Below the pieces are notes generated by a model that did no database searches, had not been told where the DNA came from, and saw nothing but the letters and a program-made list of their open reading frames with translations. 64,000 nucleotides of DNA from Talaromyces rugulosus. Lineage: Eukaryota > Ascomycota > Eurotiomycetes > Eurotiales > Trichocomaceae. A program made the translations under genes and the position numbers. Where the stretch lies: assembly GCF_013368755.1 (NCBI RefSeq), contig NC_049562.1, positions 5,952,001 to 6,016,000 on the forward strand. The letters are read 5' to 3'. How positions within the stretch are numbered: the first letter of the stretch is position 1; every line of letters starts with the position of its first letter. Positions 42,208-52,415 of the stretch are shown here, one piece after another.

Positions 42208-44101
42208 TTAATGCAGTAGTAGCACCTGGCACCCCTCAGCGCTGGAAACTACAATGGTGAGACTCTGTTTCTCTCTGCCGGGCATCACCGTTGGGGCCGC
42301 TGGTGCTTTCCGGAGTCTTGGAAATGTCTGGAGCACTCGTACAAGGCCATAAGAGGCCTCGCTAAGTGCAAAGTCTTCTGTATATAGACACGAAACATGA
42401 GCATACGTCTTTTTGAGACCAGTCTATTGCACTGGAGGAGGTTTGGAATCTTGCTTCCGAGACACCGCCTAGGGCCACCGTGAAAAGGCATAAACGCAAA
42501 TCCAATATTCTTCAATTCCGGACCCTCCCATCTTTCCGGGCAGAATTCGTCTACATCTACACCGTAAACCTCCTTACTACGATGCATATAGTAGGCAGAA
42601 AATGCCACTCCCACCCCCTTGGCAACAAGCATAGGGGATTTCCCGTCTGGACCGCCGCCCTTTGGTAGACAAGTGGTCCTTTTCGCTGTACGAATGTTCA
42701 TCGGGATCTGAGTGTATAGCCGATTTGCTAAACAGGTCAATTGGAATGAATTGAAAAAGTTCAAGAGGGGTACGTGATGTCTTACTCTCATTGAGAACAC
42801 ATCTTAGGTAAGTCATCTTACTGATTTGTGCTCTGGTCACCATGCCCCCCGTCTTCAGTAAAAGAGAGTATCTCCTGGCGGAGGCGTTCGAGGGAGGCCG
42901 ATTGACGGCCTAATTAGTAGCTATGACCTATTAAGTTACTGATTCATAAATGGAACAGGATGACGCTTACCATGCCCATGACATCAGACAGGCGGTTAAG
43001 TAGTGTCTCTTCCTGCAATCAGTACATTCATGAGTTGATCTCGAACAAGCTTGGCATCCTGCAGTTCTTTGAAGAGGTCTAGTATAAATGGATGCCGCTT
43101 GGTGGCGACTTCTTCGCCATTTTCTTTCACGTCCTGGAGCGCATGATTGACATACATCGTGGCATAATCATTGACGAGAGCGCAGGCCGTTCGGTACCTA
43201 GAAGGGTTATAGACCCAACCCCAATCAGCCAGTCTCATACGCATGGCCGAGACTAGCGACGTGTAATCGAAATTTTCAGCAAAAGTCTCGTCATCGATTT
43301 TCTTCGAGTCCACAAAGGGCTCTCCGAAAATGAGCGAGGTCGTTGTGGCCAAGGTGAAGCGAAAAAATGCCGGCTGGAGATCAATGACTCCGGTAAAAGA
43401 CTGCAGATATGCCAGCATGTCATTTATGGGCCCCTCAAATAGCCGGAGGTCTTGATATTGCATCCGCGCAAATTGCCGGCGCATGGTTTCTCGCGAATGC
43501 TTCCAGGCGTGGTGTCCATCCTGAGTAAAAATTCCCCTGCCAATCATGGGCAACAGGGGGTTGCGACTACTACCGAGTTCCCAGTCTAACTTTTGAAAAG
43601 TGTTATGAATTGATCAGTACTTTTATTGTTCTTTTTTCTTCTTCTGGGAAATCTTACCGTCAAAGTTGGTCTGCAGCATAGCTTCCAAGTTTTTAGGGTT
43701 GCTAGTAAAGTAGCCAATTCGCCCCAACAGCTTGACCTCGAACGTGTGCCCTACCTGGACCCTTTGGAAGTAGTCTGCCTGATAAGCAAGCAAATTTCCT
43801 TGCATTAGAGCGTCGTATTGGTACTTCAAAATATCGATTGCTAACGGCCATTTGTAGGGCAATCTCTTCCGGATGGGCTCACAGCCGTGCTCTTGACTAA
43901 AGGCTTTATCGGCCTGCAATAGACGTGTTGTGAGTGTATGAAAAAATGGAAAATAAAATAAAATAAAAAAATGAACTGCAATTGGCGTCGTCTTACTTGG
44001 ATTTGGTACCGTTTTTGAATATAGAGGTAAGCCCAGCCGGAAAGCAAGAGGGCAAGACAACAGAGGCGCAACGCATAAAGCAAATCCGAGGAGTCAACCA
44101 T
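42208..44101 (-). pseudogene. Broken cytochrome P450, CYP52-like clade
   Basis: On the minus strand, exons 44101-43997, 43913-43658 and 43585 to about 43000 carry a membrane anchor, GRGIFTQDG, HAWKHSRETMRRQFAR and the I-helix AGRDTT. Directly after it, about five extra bases (42995-43000) create a TAA stop and shift the frame from the expected TACLMSWAW. Another shift lies in a G6 run (42845-42850). Beyond it, ExxR (E-T-N-R across the intron 42728-42785), DEFCPERW and the heme loop FMPFHGGPRRCLG are intact. The last intron (42378-42454) starts with GC. Relatives oxidise alkanes or fatty acids. The lesions look recent, because all key residues survive. Confidence 0.8.
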
Positions 44102-45895
44102 TTTTGTATTGCAAAGTATACACGGAGTACAGCGGAAATAGATTTATCTCAGCGAGAAAAAAAAGTATTAGTTTGTTTTGTTAGAAGAGAAAAATGACTC
44201 ACAAAACAAAACAGGAGAGGTAGAGATAGGACGAAGACAGCATCAGTGGCTGGGACCCATGGCTGGATATAGACTCCATCCCCTCCTTTCCTTTCGGCGT
44301 GTAACTTAATAAGTGGTCCTCCATCGTAGTGTATGGTTCATTGTTCGCTTCTTCGGTCCGATGCGCAATCGGATCTAGGGCTGTTACCTTCACGCCAGCA
44401 TAAATATACACGACACAAACCCTGGCAAACATTGAAAAGCTCGAGGATTCTGTACGAGGCTCTCCAATTTCAAATCGCATGCGTCACCTAAAAGTAGCCG
44501 ATTGTTTGCTGCACTGAGTAGAAACCCGCATAGAATTATGCCGAGGTGAGTATGCAAGGCATGGGTGATCGGAGAATAAGCAAAATAAAAATAAGCTTTT
44601 CTCTATAAACCAATCCCCCGCAATTGCTACCTAATCGCCATATATTTGACACGTTCCCATGACTTAGCATGCCCTCAATGTCATAAACATTATCGCCGGA
44701 ACCGTAAGGCGAGATGTCTCAATTAGGGTTATCGAGACCATGTCTTAATCCGCATCGAACAATATCAAGGACGAAATAATTATATTCACTCAACAGATTG
44801 AAAATCTACATTGTGTGAATGTTGTAGTGGAAGATCTCTGGAGCTCCAAATGTGACTCTTGTCGCTTGGGGACGAAGGAATGACTAGGTACTAGACCAAT
44901 TGAATCGCCGGATATCTACCTCTTGCGCTCATCCATGCCGGAAAAACCATACAAAATAAGCTCTGCTCTTTGAGTGAGTATCTAGAGTACTACAAGTAGA
45001 TGCTCTCTCGGAGTCGAAGCCTAAGCACATCATCTGGTCGGGGCCGTGAGGATGAGCATGAGTCGGATATGAATGTCTACTCTTCCTATAAGGTGATCTA
45101 TTTTGGCCTCGAGAGCAAATCAGACCCAATATTCGTGGATGTCCTTCCGTCTCTGAAAAAATTCTCGTTTCCAAAGAAATAGATCTCAAATCACTAATGC
45201 TGATGATGACCGTTCTTGTTAACGCTATCAACCCTAGCCCTAAACCCGAAACGGGGATGTCAGCATACGCAATTGCTTCAATAAATGACTACAACAAACG
45301 ACATGCTCATTTATCACCTGACGGTTTAGAGTTTTGTATTTTTTAAGTAAAATTGATGGAAAAATCAGTTTGAAATGCTTGTAGAAGAAACATCTGCACA
45401 CGCTAACCCTATTCGGGAAGTTTGCGACGATGTACAAAACAACAACATTTAAGATGGCCATAGTAGACTACATAGGTAGTAAATAAAACAACTAAAACCA
45501 GGACAAAGACATCTGCGTCAATTGATGCAACGTATCTAAATAGCTTCCGAGTTGCGAATAATAATAGGCAGTGACAATCACCGCCTGTTTCGGCGCTGAC
45601 TAGCGAGTGGCTTGCCCAGCCGAAAAAATTTCAGCTGTCCGGCTCTGCAGCAGTGCATGTACATGGGAGCTCGCTGATAGGGTGATGCAGCAGGGTTCAT
45701 GTTCCATAACAGCCCAAGACTCAAAGCAGTCGGAAAAATAGTCGTCTCGAGACTCAATTGCAGAGAGAAGGGCGAGGGAAGCCGGGAGTGTTGTTGTGGT
45801 TGTTGACACCTCGGCAAAGAAAACAAACAAACCCGAGAAGCAGCCGAAGAACGCCAGCCAGATATAAAAAGACTCTCAACTAACGCTCTCTTCTC
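44102..45895. other. Long AT-rich intergenic region
   Basis: A TACACGGAGTAC element lies at 44119-44130. Open frames at 44199-44480 and 44929-45231 have no family motif and were not called. The right end is the promoter of the pyrophosphatase. Confidence 0.5.
45863..45869 (+). promoter_or_regulatory. TATA box of the pyrophosphatase gene
   Basis: TATAAAA lies only 27-33 bases ahead of the first in-frame ATG (45896). Transcripts started from it may begin at or beyond that ATG, which bears on which start codon is used. Confidence 0.5.
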
Positions 45896-47238
45896 ATGAA
45901 GGCCTCGGCGACATTGACGACAGTGTCACTGCTGCGTCGATCATTAACAGCACCACGAGCAGCACGCTTGATGGCGCCCCCCACCGCCGGGCGGCCACCG
46001 CCCCTCCTGTCGTCCGTGAATGTCCCCCACCACAACCCCTCGTCGTCTTTCACTTCTTCTGCATCTGATCAGTCGAAACACTCTTCTCCATCACCACGAC
46101 TACCACCCGCCATTCAGTCCAACGGCCTCTCTGCAGCCTCCAAGCGCGCTGCCCAGCTGTCTCGCCAACTGTCCTCGTCCGCTGCCTCGCCCGCCATGTC
46201 GTACTCCATCCGCAAAATCGGCGCTGCCAACACCCTCGAGCACCGCGTCTACATTGAGAAGGATGGCGTCCCCGTCTCGCCCTTCCACGATATCCCCCTC
46301 TACGCCAATGAGCAGCAGACCGTGCTGAACATGGTCGTTGAGATCCCTCGCTGGACCAACGCCAAGCAGGAGGTGCGCAATCTGCCCAGACTATTCCACA
46401 ATGCTGCTCTGCTGACCGCCGATTCTGCTAGATCTCCAAGGAGGAATTCCTCAACCCCATCAAGCAAGATATCAAGAAGGGCAAGCTGCGCTACGTCCGC
46501 AACTGCTTCCCCCACAAGGGCTACCTCTGGAACTACGGTGCCTTCCCCCGCGTGAGTACAAATTTTCCGCTGCTCTATTTTGACTGGTGGCTGACTTTTT
46601 TTTTTTTCACAGACCTGGGAAGACCCCAACGTCGTCCACCCCGAGACCAAGGCCAAGGGCGACAACGACCCATTGGATGTCTGCGAAATCGGCGAGCTGG
46701 TCGGCTACACCGGTCAAATCAAGCAGGTCAAGGTGCTCGGCGTCATGGCCCTGCTCGACGAGGAGGAGACCGACTGGAAGGTCATCGTCATTGACGTGAA
46801 CGACCCTCTGGCCCCCAAGCTCAACGACGTTGAAGACGTCGAGCGCCACCTGCCCGGTCTTCTCCGTGCCACCAACGAGTGGTTCCGTATCTACAAGATC
46901 CCCGACGGCAAGCCCGAGAACCAGTTTGCCTTTTCCGGCGAGTGCAAGAACAAGAAGTACGCTGAAGATGTCATTCGCGAGTGCTCTGACGCTTGGGAGA
47001 AGTTGATCACTGGCGCCACCCCTCGTGGCGAGGTGAGCGTGTAAGTTATCGAAAGCACGAAACAGCCAAATCTGTCAGATAGCTAACATTCCCTAGGGCC
47101 AATGTCACCAACGAAGCCTCGGCAGAGCTTGTCGACAAGGCTTCCCTCTCCAAGATCCCCACTGGCGAGAACCTTGCCCCCGCTCCGATCGACGGCAGCG
47201 TTGACAAGTGGTTCTTCATCTCCGGCGCTGCTGTCTAA
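45896..47238 (+). CDS. ipp1: Inorganic pyrophosphatase, with possible mitochondrial N-terminal extension
   Basis: Exons 45896-46372, 46432-46551, 46613-47040 and 47097-47238 give 388 residues. The enzyme splits pyrophosphate and drives biosynthesis forward. The core begins at M101 (46196) with [20 protein letters not shown] and has the metal-binding signature [12 protein letters not shown]. From M101 it is 288 residues, the usual cytosolic length. The first 100 residues ([20 protein letters not shown] and on) are rich in Ser, Arg and Ala and lack acids at the start, as in mitochondrial presequences. One gene may therefore supply both compartments through two starts. The alternative is that the upstream part is only an open 5' leader. 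Confidence 0.93.
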
Positions 47239-47551
47239 GCGATGGGCACCCTTTTCTCGGTCTGTCGGGAAACACGACATGTCGATGAATTTCACACCTC
47301 ATGCGCTAGGCTGTAGTCTGATAAACGGGCTATTAAACAAGGCAGATCCCCTTGTTCCTGGCACCAAAAACATGTGGTCAAACGAATCCACGTTGTGTAG
47401 ACAAAAACCAAAGACCAATCCAGTTACCATTACATTACTCTTAATTTTTATCTTCCAAGCAAGACACCATTCCGTAGACAGGCTAATAAACGTAAATGAT
47501 TTTTGTACAATGCAATATAAACCCTTCAAGAAAAATTATATAAAATCCTGC
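47239..47551. other. Convergent intergenic region
   Basis: 3' regions of the pyrophosphatase and the mitochondrial ribosomal gene meet here. No gene is seen. Confidence 0.5.
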
Positions 47552-47872
47552 TCATGACTTCAAACTCTCCTCGCGCTCAATCACTCTGCCCACCCGCGCA
47601 ATCTCATCCACCACATCCCCAATCTTCATCTTCCGCTTGCCGACCTCAAGCTTAATCTCCTTCCCACCCTTGAACCCGATTGTCATCTCCGGCTGCTGCG
47701 TCGAGTTGCGTGGCAGGTGCGACACCTGGATCTTGATGTGTGTTGCGCTGCTGACCGGCGCCGAAGAGGGTGTTTGCAGCATGTTGAGGACGACACGGCA
47801 TGGTCGCGCGAGCGGCGAGAAAGGGGAAAAAGCGGTGCGGAAGGAGGTTATTGTTTGGACGGGGATCGACAT
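47552..47872 (-). CDS. Mitochondrial large ribosomal subunit protein mL53 (Mrpl44)
   Basis: A single exon of 106 residues. The start reads FRTAFSPFSPLARPCRVVLN, matching the FNPF..K.AR.FL pattern of this family. Then come IKIQVSHLPRN and FKGGKEIKLEVGKRKMKIGD, and the end is acidic-basic. The family has a thioredoxin-like fold and sits in the mitochondrial 54S subunit. Size and pattern fit; the assignment rests on these short motifs. Confidence 0.75.
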   Translation of the reverse strand: MSIPVQTITSFRTAFSPFSPLARPCRVVLNMLQTPSSAPVSSATHIKIQVSHLPRNSTQQPEMTIGFKGGKEIKLEVGKRKMKIGDVVDEIARVGRVIEREESLKS

Positions 47873-48371
47873 TGTGAAATTAATCCAAAGGATTTGTCAA
47901 AGTCTGCGAGCTGGTTAGCCTAGGTCAAATGAATCAATCAAGATGGATGGATCTCGCTGACTTTTGTCAAAGGCCGACTAGTCGGGTGATAATGGTGATT
48001 ATTGGTTCTGGAGCACCACCTGCCGACGGTATATTTCTCTCTTCTGGTGTATCGTATTAAATAAAGACACGGTCGTTGGTCAATTGGCGTAGACTCTGGA
48101 GTTTTTGTACAAGAAGCGAAACAGACCGAAACGATTCTCTCCGCGGTGAGGATGCGCGCTAGTCTATATTGATGCTAGCGTATATATCGATGCCTCAGGC
48201 TGCAACTCCTGCAATGCTCTTTCCTCACTTTGTTTCTGTATCATGTTCTTTTCTTCGTTATTTTTCTTCATTCTTGCAGCCATACTATTAATTTGGACAC
48301 AGTACACTCAAGAATACAAGTTTATACTACCCTGGCTGGTATTTACTGAGATGCTAGTAGAACGACAATTC
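47873..48371. other. Intergenic region
   Basis: 5' region of the mL53 gene on the left and the end of the dead monooxygenase on the right. Nothing recognised. Confidence 0.45.
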
Positions 48372-49470
48372 ATCTAGCACTACCGAACTTCTTGATCTCG
48401 CTCCTATATTGTTGTTCACCAGACCTCCATTCACCTTCTGTCTCCTCTGTCGCGTTGATCCGCGTCAGCCCTTTGCTTTGAATCTTTCGCATTGCTTGGA
48501 CGATCCAATCTGACCACGACTCGACCGTGCTTAATCCGCTAGCATACACAGAGCGCGACATGGCCCGTAGGTATAGGAAAAATTGGGAAATCCCGATACT
48601 GCTAAGCCTAGATACGCATGGGCTCCGCTGCTCCATGACGATCCCATTAGGGACTACATGTGTCATGGATGTGCTGTTAACGTCCACCAGAGTGACGTTT
48701 GACCGATCCATCTGTTCGTAATAGTCCTACTCGAGAGATGGACGCTTTCCGCAAGCAGTTGACTCATTCTATCTCAATCTTTCAGCACTCATTGTGGTGC
48801 CATGGGCCAATTGAGATTAGGCGAGCGCACGAAGCACGTCACCTTTTCGGCGGTGCGTGAAATTTCTTGTCCAATTTGGAGACCAGTTAGACCGGTGATG
48901 ACCACGGCCATTTTTTTTGCCGCGCATGTCGATACCTTCGGCGGGCCAGAAGTTTTAGTGTACGAACTAACCCTAGAATCCATCTTTAAGACCGAGCCAG
49001 TCGAGTATATTGCATTTGGCCGAGAAACTGAGGCAGCAGACGGAGGAGCGCGACGTGAAGATGTTTCCATTGTCCGCTTTGACCGTCCACTCGTCAGAAG
49101 ACTCGTCAATCGTGGCGATGACAGCCCTAGCTCCGTATAAAACATCTTTGCTAACGTTAAGAACGTTGTAGATGTGTTGGAAATAACCTTTGAGCTTCTG
49201 TCCACTAGGATACTCCTGAGTCCACGACCAGGAATTGTAGACCTCGGGAATGTTGAGCGTATACGAAAGGTATTGGATATCGACTCGCGCCCCGGGATAG
49301 TTGCTCTAGTGCTAGATGCCACTCAGACCGTGACCGGCTTCGACGATTTTGGCGTCCACGCCTTGCTTCGTAGCTGGTAAAGCAAGTAGACACTGAAACC
49401 GTCAGGCTTGAGATAGACTGTGTTGGGGCCACTTGTCTGGCCATTGGCATCGCCGGTAAAAATGCTATAA
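48372..49470 (-). pseudogene. Dead Baeyer-Villiger-type flavin monooxygenase
   Basis: Minus-strand pieces in family order are LLYQLRSK, then VDAKIVEAGHGLSGI, NYPGARVDIQYLSYTLNIPE, EYPSGQKLKGYFQHIYNVLN, FWPAEGIDMRGKK, the second nucleotide-binding motif VVITGLTGLQIGQE and, far down, DWIVQAMRKIQSKGLTRINA. The gene is broken many times. Two stops at 49306-49308 and 49312-49314 fall where the family has Trp codons (G-to-A change, TGG to TAG). Further stops and frameshifts follow. Such enzymes insert oxygen next to ketones. The mutation type fits RIP. The N-terminal nucleotide-binding motif is not seen. Confidence 0.85.
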
Positions 49471-49479
49471 GTGTAGATA

Positions 49480-51232
49480 GTGTGGAAATCTGAAATTACT
49501 AACTAAAGATAATAATAGTATTGAGATTGATTGGCTTTATCTAATCCAATCTTTTATCCAGTAACCATGTCGAAATTAATAAGAAGGCTTACTAGTATTA
49601 TCATTCAAAGTTCAGAAGACTATAATCAATATTTTCTTCATGTAAATAGTATGTAATAAACAATATGCGATTATCGATCTAGTCGCTTGACCCGAAAAAG
49701 GTAGTTTGATTGAAATCGATTGATACCTCGATTATAGTCCGGTAGAGCACCTTTTTTGTTGAAGACTATGTAGAAATCCCTGCCTCTTCATATTTTAGGC
49801 CTTATATACCTGAAGAAGGATGTAGTAGTACTCGTATCATTATTCGCAAAAACTACTCCGTACGGGGTATACGTATTACTATAGTGACGGCTGTTGGGGC
49901 CCTCTTTATTAGTGCCCCACACCACCTAAACACTAATTTAGCGTGGATCATTAAGGTACAGCGTAAACTAATTATTACAATACAATACACATGTGATAAC
50001 GGGCTTATTTTCCAGCGTTTTCTTGAGAAAGCGTGCAAATATCGGAGTCTTGGGAGGCATATTTGGCATTGCGTCTGTTATTGGTCCTATAATTGGAGAT
50101 ATGTAGTGTGTGGTAGGAACTAAAATCGTATTTCTAGCTGGCGCTTATTACTAACTATAGATCCTGGCGATGGGTCTTGTTTAAAAATAATGAATTGAAG
50201 GTACGTCGAGTGCACATGGACAAGGTCGACTTGATTTTCGGCAACGGTAGTTCGTTCCTGTATCAGAAAAAGGCTTCACACAAATGGGGGTCTTCAAAAT
50301 CGTTGCGTCCATTTTAGGCCAATTCAGGTTTGCTTACCCCGGCTCTGTTCAATTAAACAACACTATAGCTCGAGCCTCTTGTCAGCCATGGGCTTTTGGA
50401 TCTAGCAGTTATTAAGTCTTCTCCATATTTAAAATTTGATACAAATTCATACCATTATAGGAACTGTTTTCTAATATTTCCGAGACCGATGAATTAGAAA
50501 CTGCCGAATACTCGTGTCCTTGCTGGTGATACAGCGATGGCTACATGCGGTATGAGTTTTAGGAGCTATTAGTTCTCAATCTGTACTACTTTTATTAAAG
50601 CACATGTAGTGATATTCTTCAAAATTTATTCCGTAAGTTATTTCATTCATTTAGTAGAATTATTGTCTAAGTATCTCTATTGAACCATACGTGGGACTGT
50701 GGTTATTTGCAGTAGAGTATACATTCCCCAAGGCTAATGATAGCTAGATGTTCTCCTCACTGTACAGTCATTCTCGAAATCGGTTTAACAATCAAACATA
50801 TGAAGACTCTTTTCTTGCCCTACTGCCAGGATCCTGCATGTGGTCTGAACCCTTTCTTGAGTCGCGCATTTTTAACTTAGGGATACTATAACATGGAAGT
50901 TGCGGGTTGTATAAAATATGAAACATATCAGTTGATTTTCTCGGAAGAAGATTGCATTAAAATACTTCAAATAATGATCTACATTTAGAGACACTTTAAG
51001 AAGCTTCTCCATTTAGGCTATTGGCAGAGTGTTTTTCCAGCAGAAAGAAGGTTGATTGAAGCCAATTAATAAGATGATCAGTTGATCGTCCCTACATAAA
51101 TATCCCAAGCAACCCCAATCACTGCATAATTCCAAAATATCCCCACGGAAAATCGTAGAACTCACAGCGCTTTGCAATGGAAACTCCTGTTCTTGTGATG
51201 ATCATGTCGCAGCAAAATTGCAGCTCTGGGCA
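49480..51232. other. AT-rich relic region including an MFS transporter remnant
   Basis: Most of the stretch is low-complexity AT-rich DNA. A near-palindrome TACTCCGTACGGGGTA lies at 49854-49869. About 50030-50110 codes on the plus strand for GVLGGIFGIASVIGPIIGD, ended by a stop. Near 50160-50190 SWRWVLF follows. Beyond about 50350 nothing is recognised. Confidence 0.5.
49985..50330 (+). pseudogene. MFS drug-efflux-type transporter remnant
   Basis: GVLGGIFGIASVIGPIIGD is the motif C region of 14-span efflux pumps and is followed, after a stop, by SWRWVLFKN where live relatives have SWRW-CF-IN. The rest of the gene is lost. The AT-rich composition and short surviving blocks fit an old mutated copy. 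Confidence 0.55.
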
Positions 51233-51317
51233 TTAATAGGTGTATTCATTATTTCTTTCTACGACCATTAACCGTAACACGTAACATCGGAGGATTTGTA
51301 CACAATAGTACACCAAT

Positions 51318-52415
51318 CTAGGCTCGGCTTTCCGCGGCGAACATCTTGCTAGGGCTGTCCTCGACACCGTCAAGCTGAACTCGTCGAGCCGTGAGATACT
51401 CGTAGTCCGGCATTGCAGCCACGACTGCCTTCTCCAGCATGCTGGCCACACGGTCACCGAATTCGGTTTTCCATTTCGCCGCCTCGACGGCGAGGTCAAT
51501 GTGACTGGGTGCCTTGTCCTTGACGAGACCGGACGAAGAATGCAGGGTGGATAGCATGAATGCTTCCATCTGTTGGCGACGCTCTTCCTCTGTCGACTGG
51601 CCTGTGTTATCCTTTCGCGCCTGTGTATCCCACTCAAACTGCAGCTGGCTCGGGTCCATGCCGATGATCTTGCTGAACTTGGCAACGACCAAGGGGCTAT
51701 TAATCAGATCATTGGCATCGAGCACCGCGGGCGTTGTCTCGGTCTGCTCCTGGAAAAAGTCGAACAGCCGCCGGGCCCAGCGGAAGGTCATATTGATCGA
51801 GATAGAACGCTGGAGGATCTCTGGGTCCATCTCTTCTTTGAGTAGATTGGCCAACGCTCGCTGAGCAGAGGGAAACACGAGAGCAGGATGACGGATGATA
51901 AAGGCTGCACGCCACGTACGCAAGTACTCGTCGGCGAAGAAGGTCTGGTTATCAGGAGAGTATTGCGGGTTTTGTGGCACACCGTATGCATCTGGATACT
52001 GCAGAGTGCATGGATGCTCATCATCAATCACATTCTCACCGTAGAGGTATTGCTGAATGGCGCTCATATTTTGGAACCACGAGGCATGTTCCTTGGTGAC
52101 GAACATCTTGCCCTCCCGCTGGGCTGCTGCGGAGGACTGCTCCAACTCATCGAGACACTGCTGGCATTGTTTCTGCAATTTGGCTTTATCGGTAGCCGTC
52201 CACTGATCGAGGGGCTTGAACATGCGGCCATCGAGGTTGGTGGAAATAAAAGCATCCCACAGAACGTAACCGCCGCGTTCATTGATACGAACTTCTGGCT
52301 GCTTGGTCAGGGCGAGGACTTTGACAAGCAGGTTAGACGCCGTGCGTGGGCAGGAGACCAGGAACAGCCGCTTGCTAGAAGAGGCGTCGTAGGAGTTGGT
52401 GGACTCGGTTGCCAT
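51318..52415 (-). CDS. Sulfotransferase-like P-loop protein
   Basis: A single exon of 365 residues. The N-terminus has LFLVSCPRTASNLLVKVL, which resembles the 5'-phosphosulfate binding loop of PAPS-dependent sulfotransferases. FIIRHPALVFPSAQRAL in the middle resembles the 3'-phosphate binding strand (RHP followed by Ser). Fungal proteins of this group often sit in secondary metabolite loci, but no synthase is near. Substrate and activity are unknown; some relatives may not be active transferases. Confidence 0.7.
   Translation of the reverse strand: MATESTNSYDASSSKRLFLVSCPRTASNLLVKVLALTKQPEVRINERGGYVLWDAFISTNLDGRMFKPLDQWTATDKAKLQKQCQQCLDELEQSSAAAQREGKMFVTKEHASWFQNMSAIQQYLYGENVIDDEHPCTLQYPDAYGVPQNPQYSPDNQTFFADEYLRTWRAAFIIRHPALVFPSAQRALANLLKEEMDPEILQRSISINMTFRWARRLFDFFQEQTETTPAVLDANDLINSPLVVAKFSKIIGMDPSQLQFEWDTQARKDNTGQSTEEERRQQMEAFMLSTLHSSSGLVKDKAPSHIDLAVEAAKWKTEFGDRVASMLEKAVVAAMPDYEYLTARRVQLDGVEDSPSKMFAAESRA

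Noticed and set aside
44199..44480. 93-codon minus-strand frame upstream of the P450 pseudogene
   Set aside because: No family motif and no sign of a second exon; composition like its surroundings.
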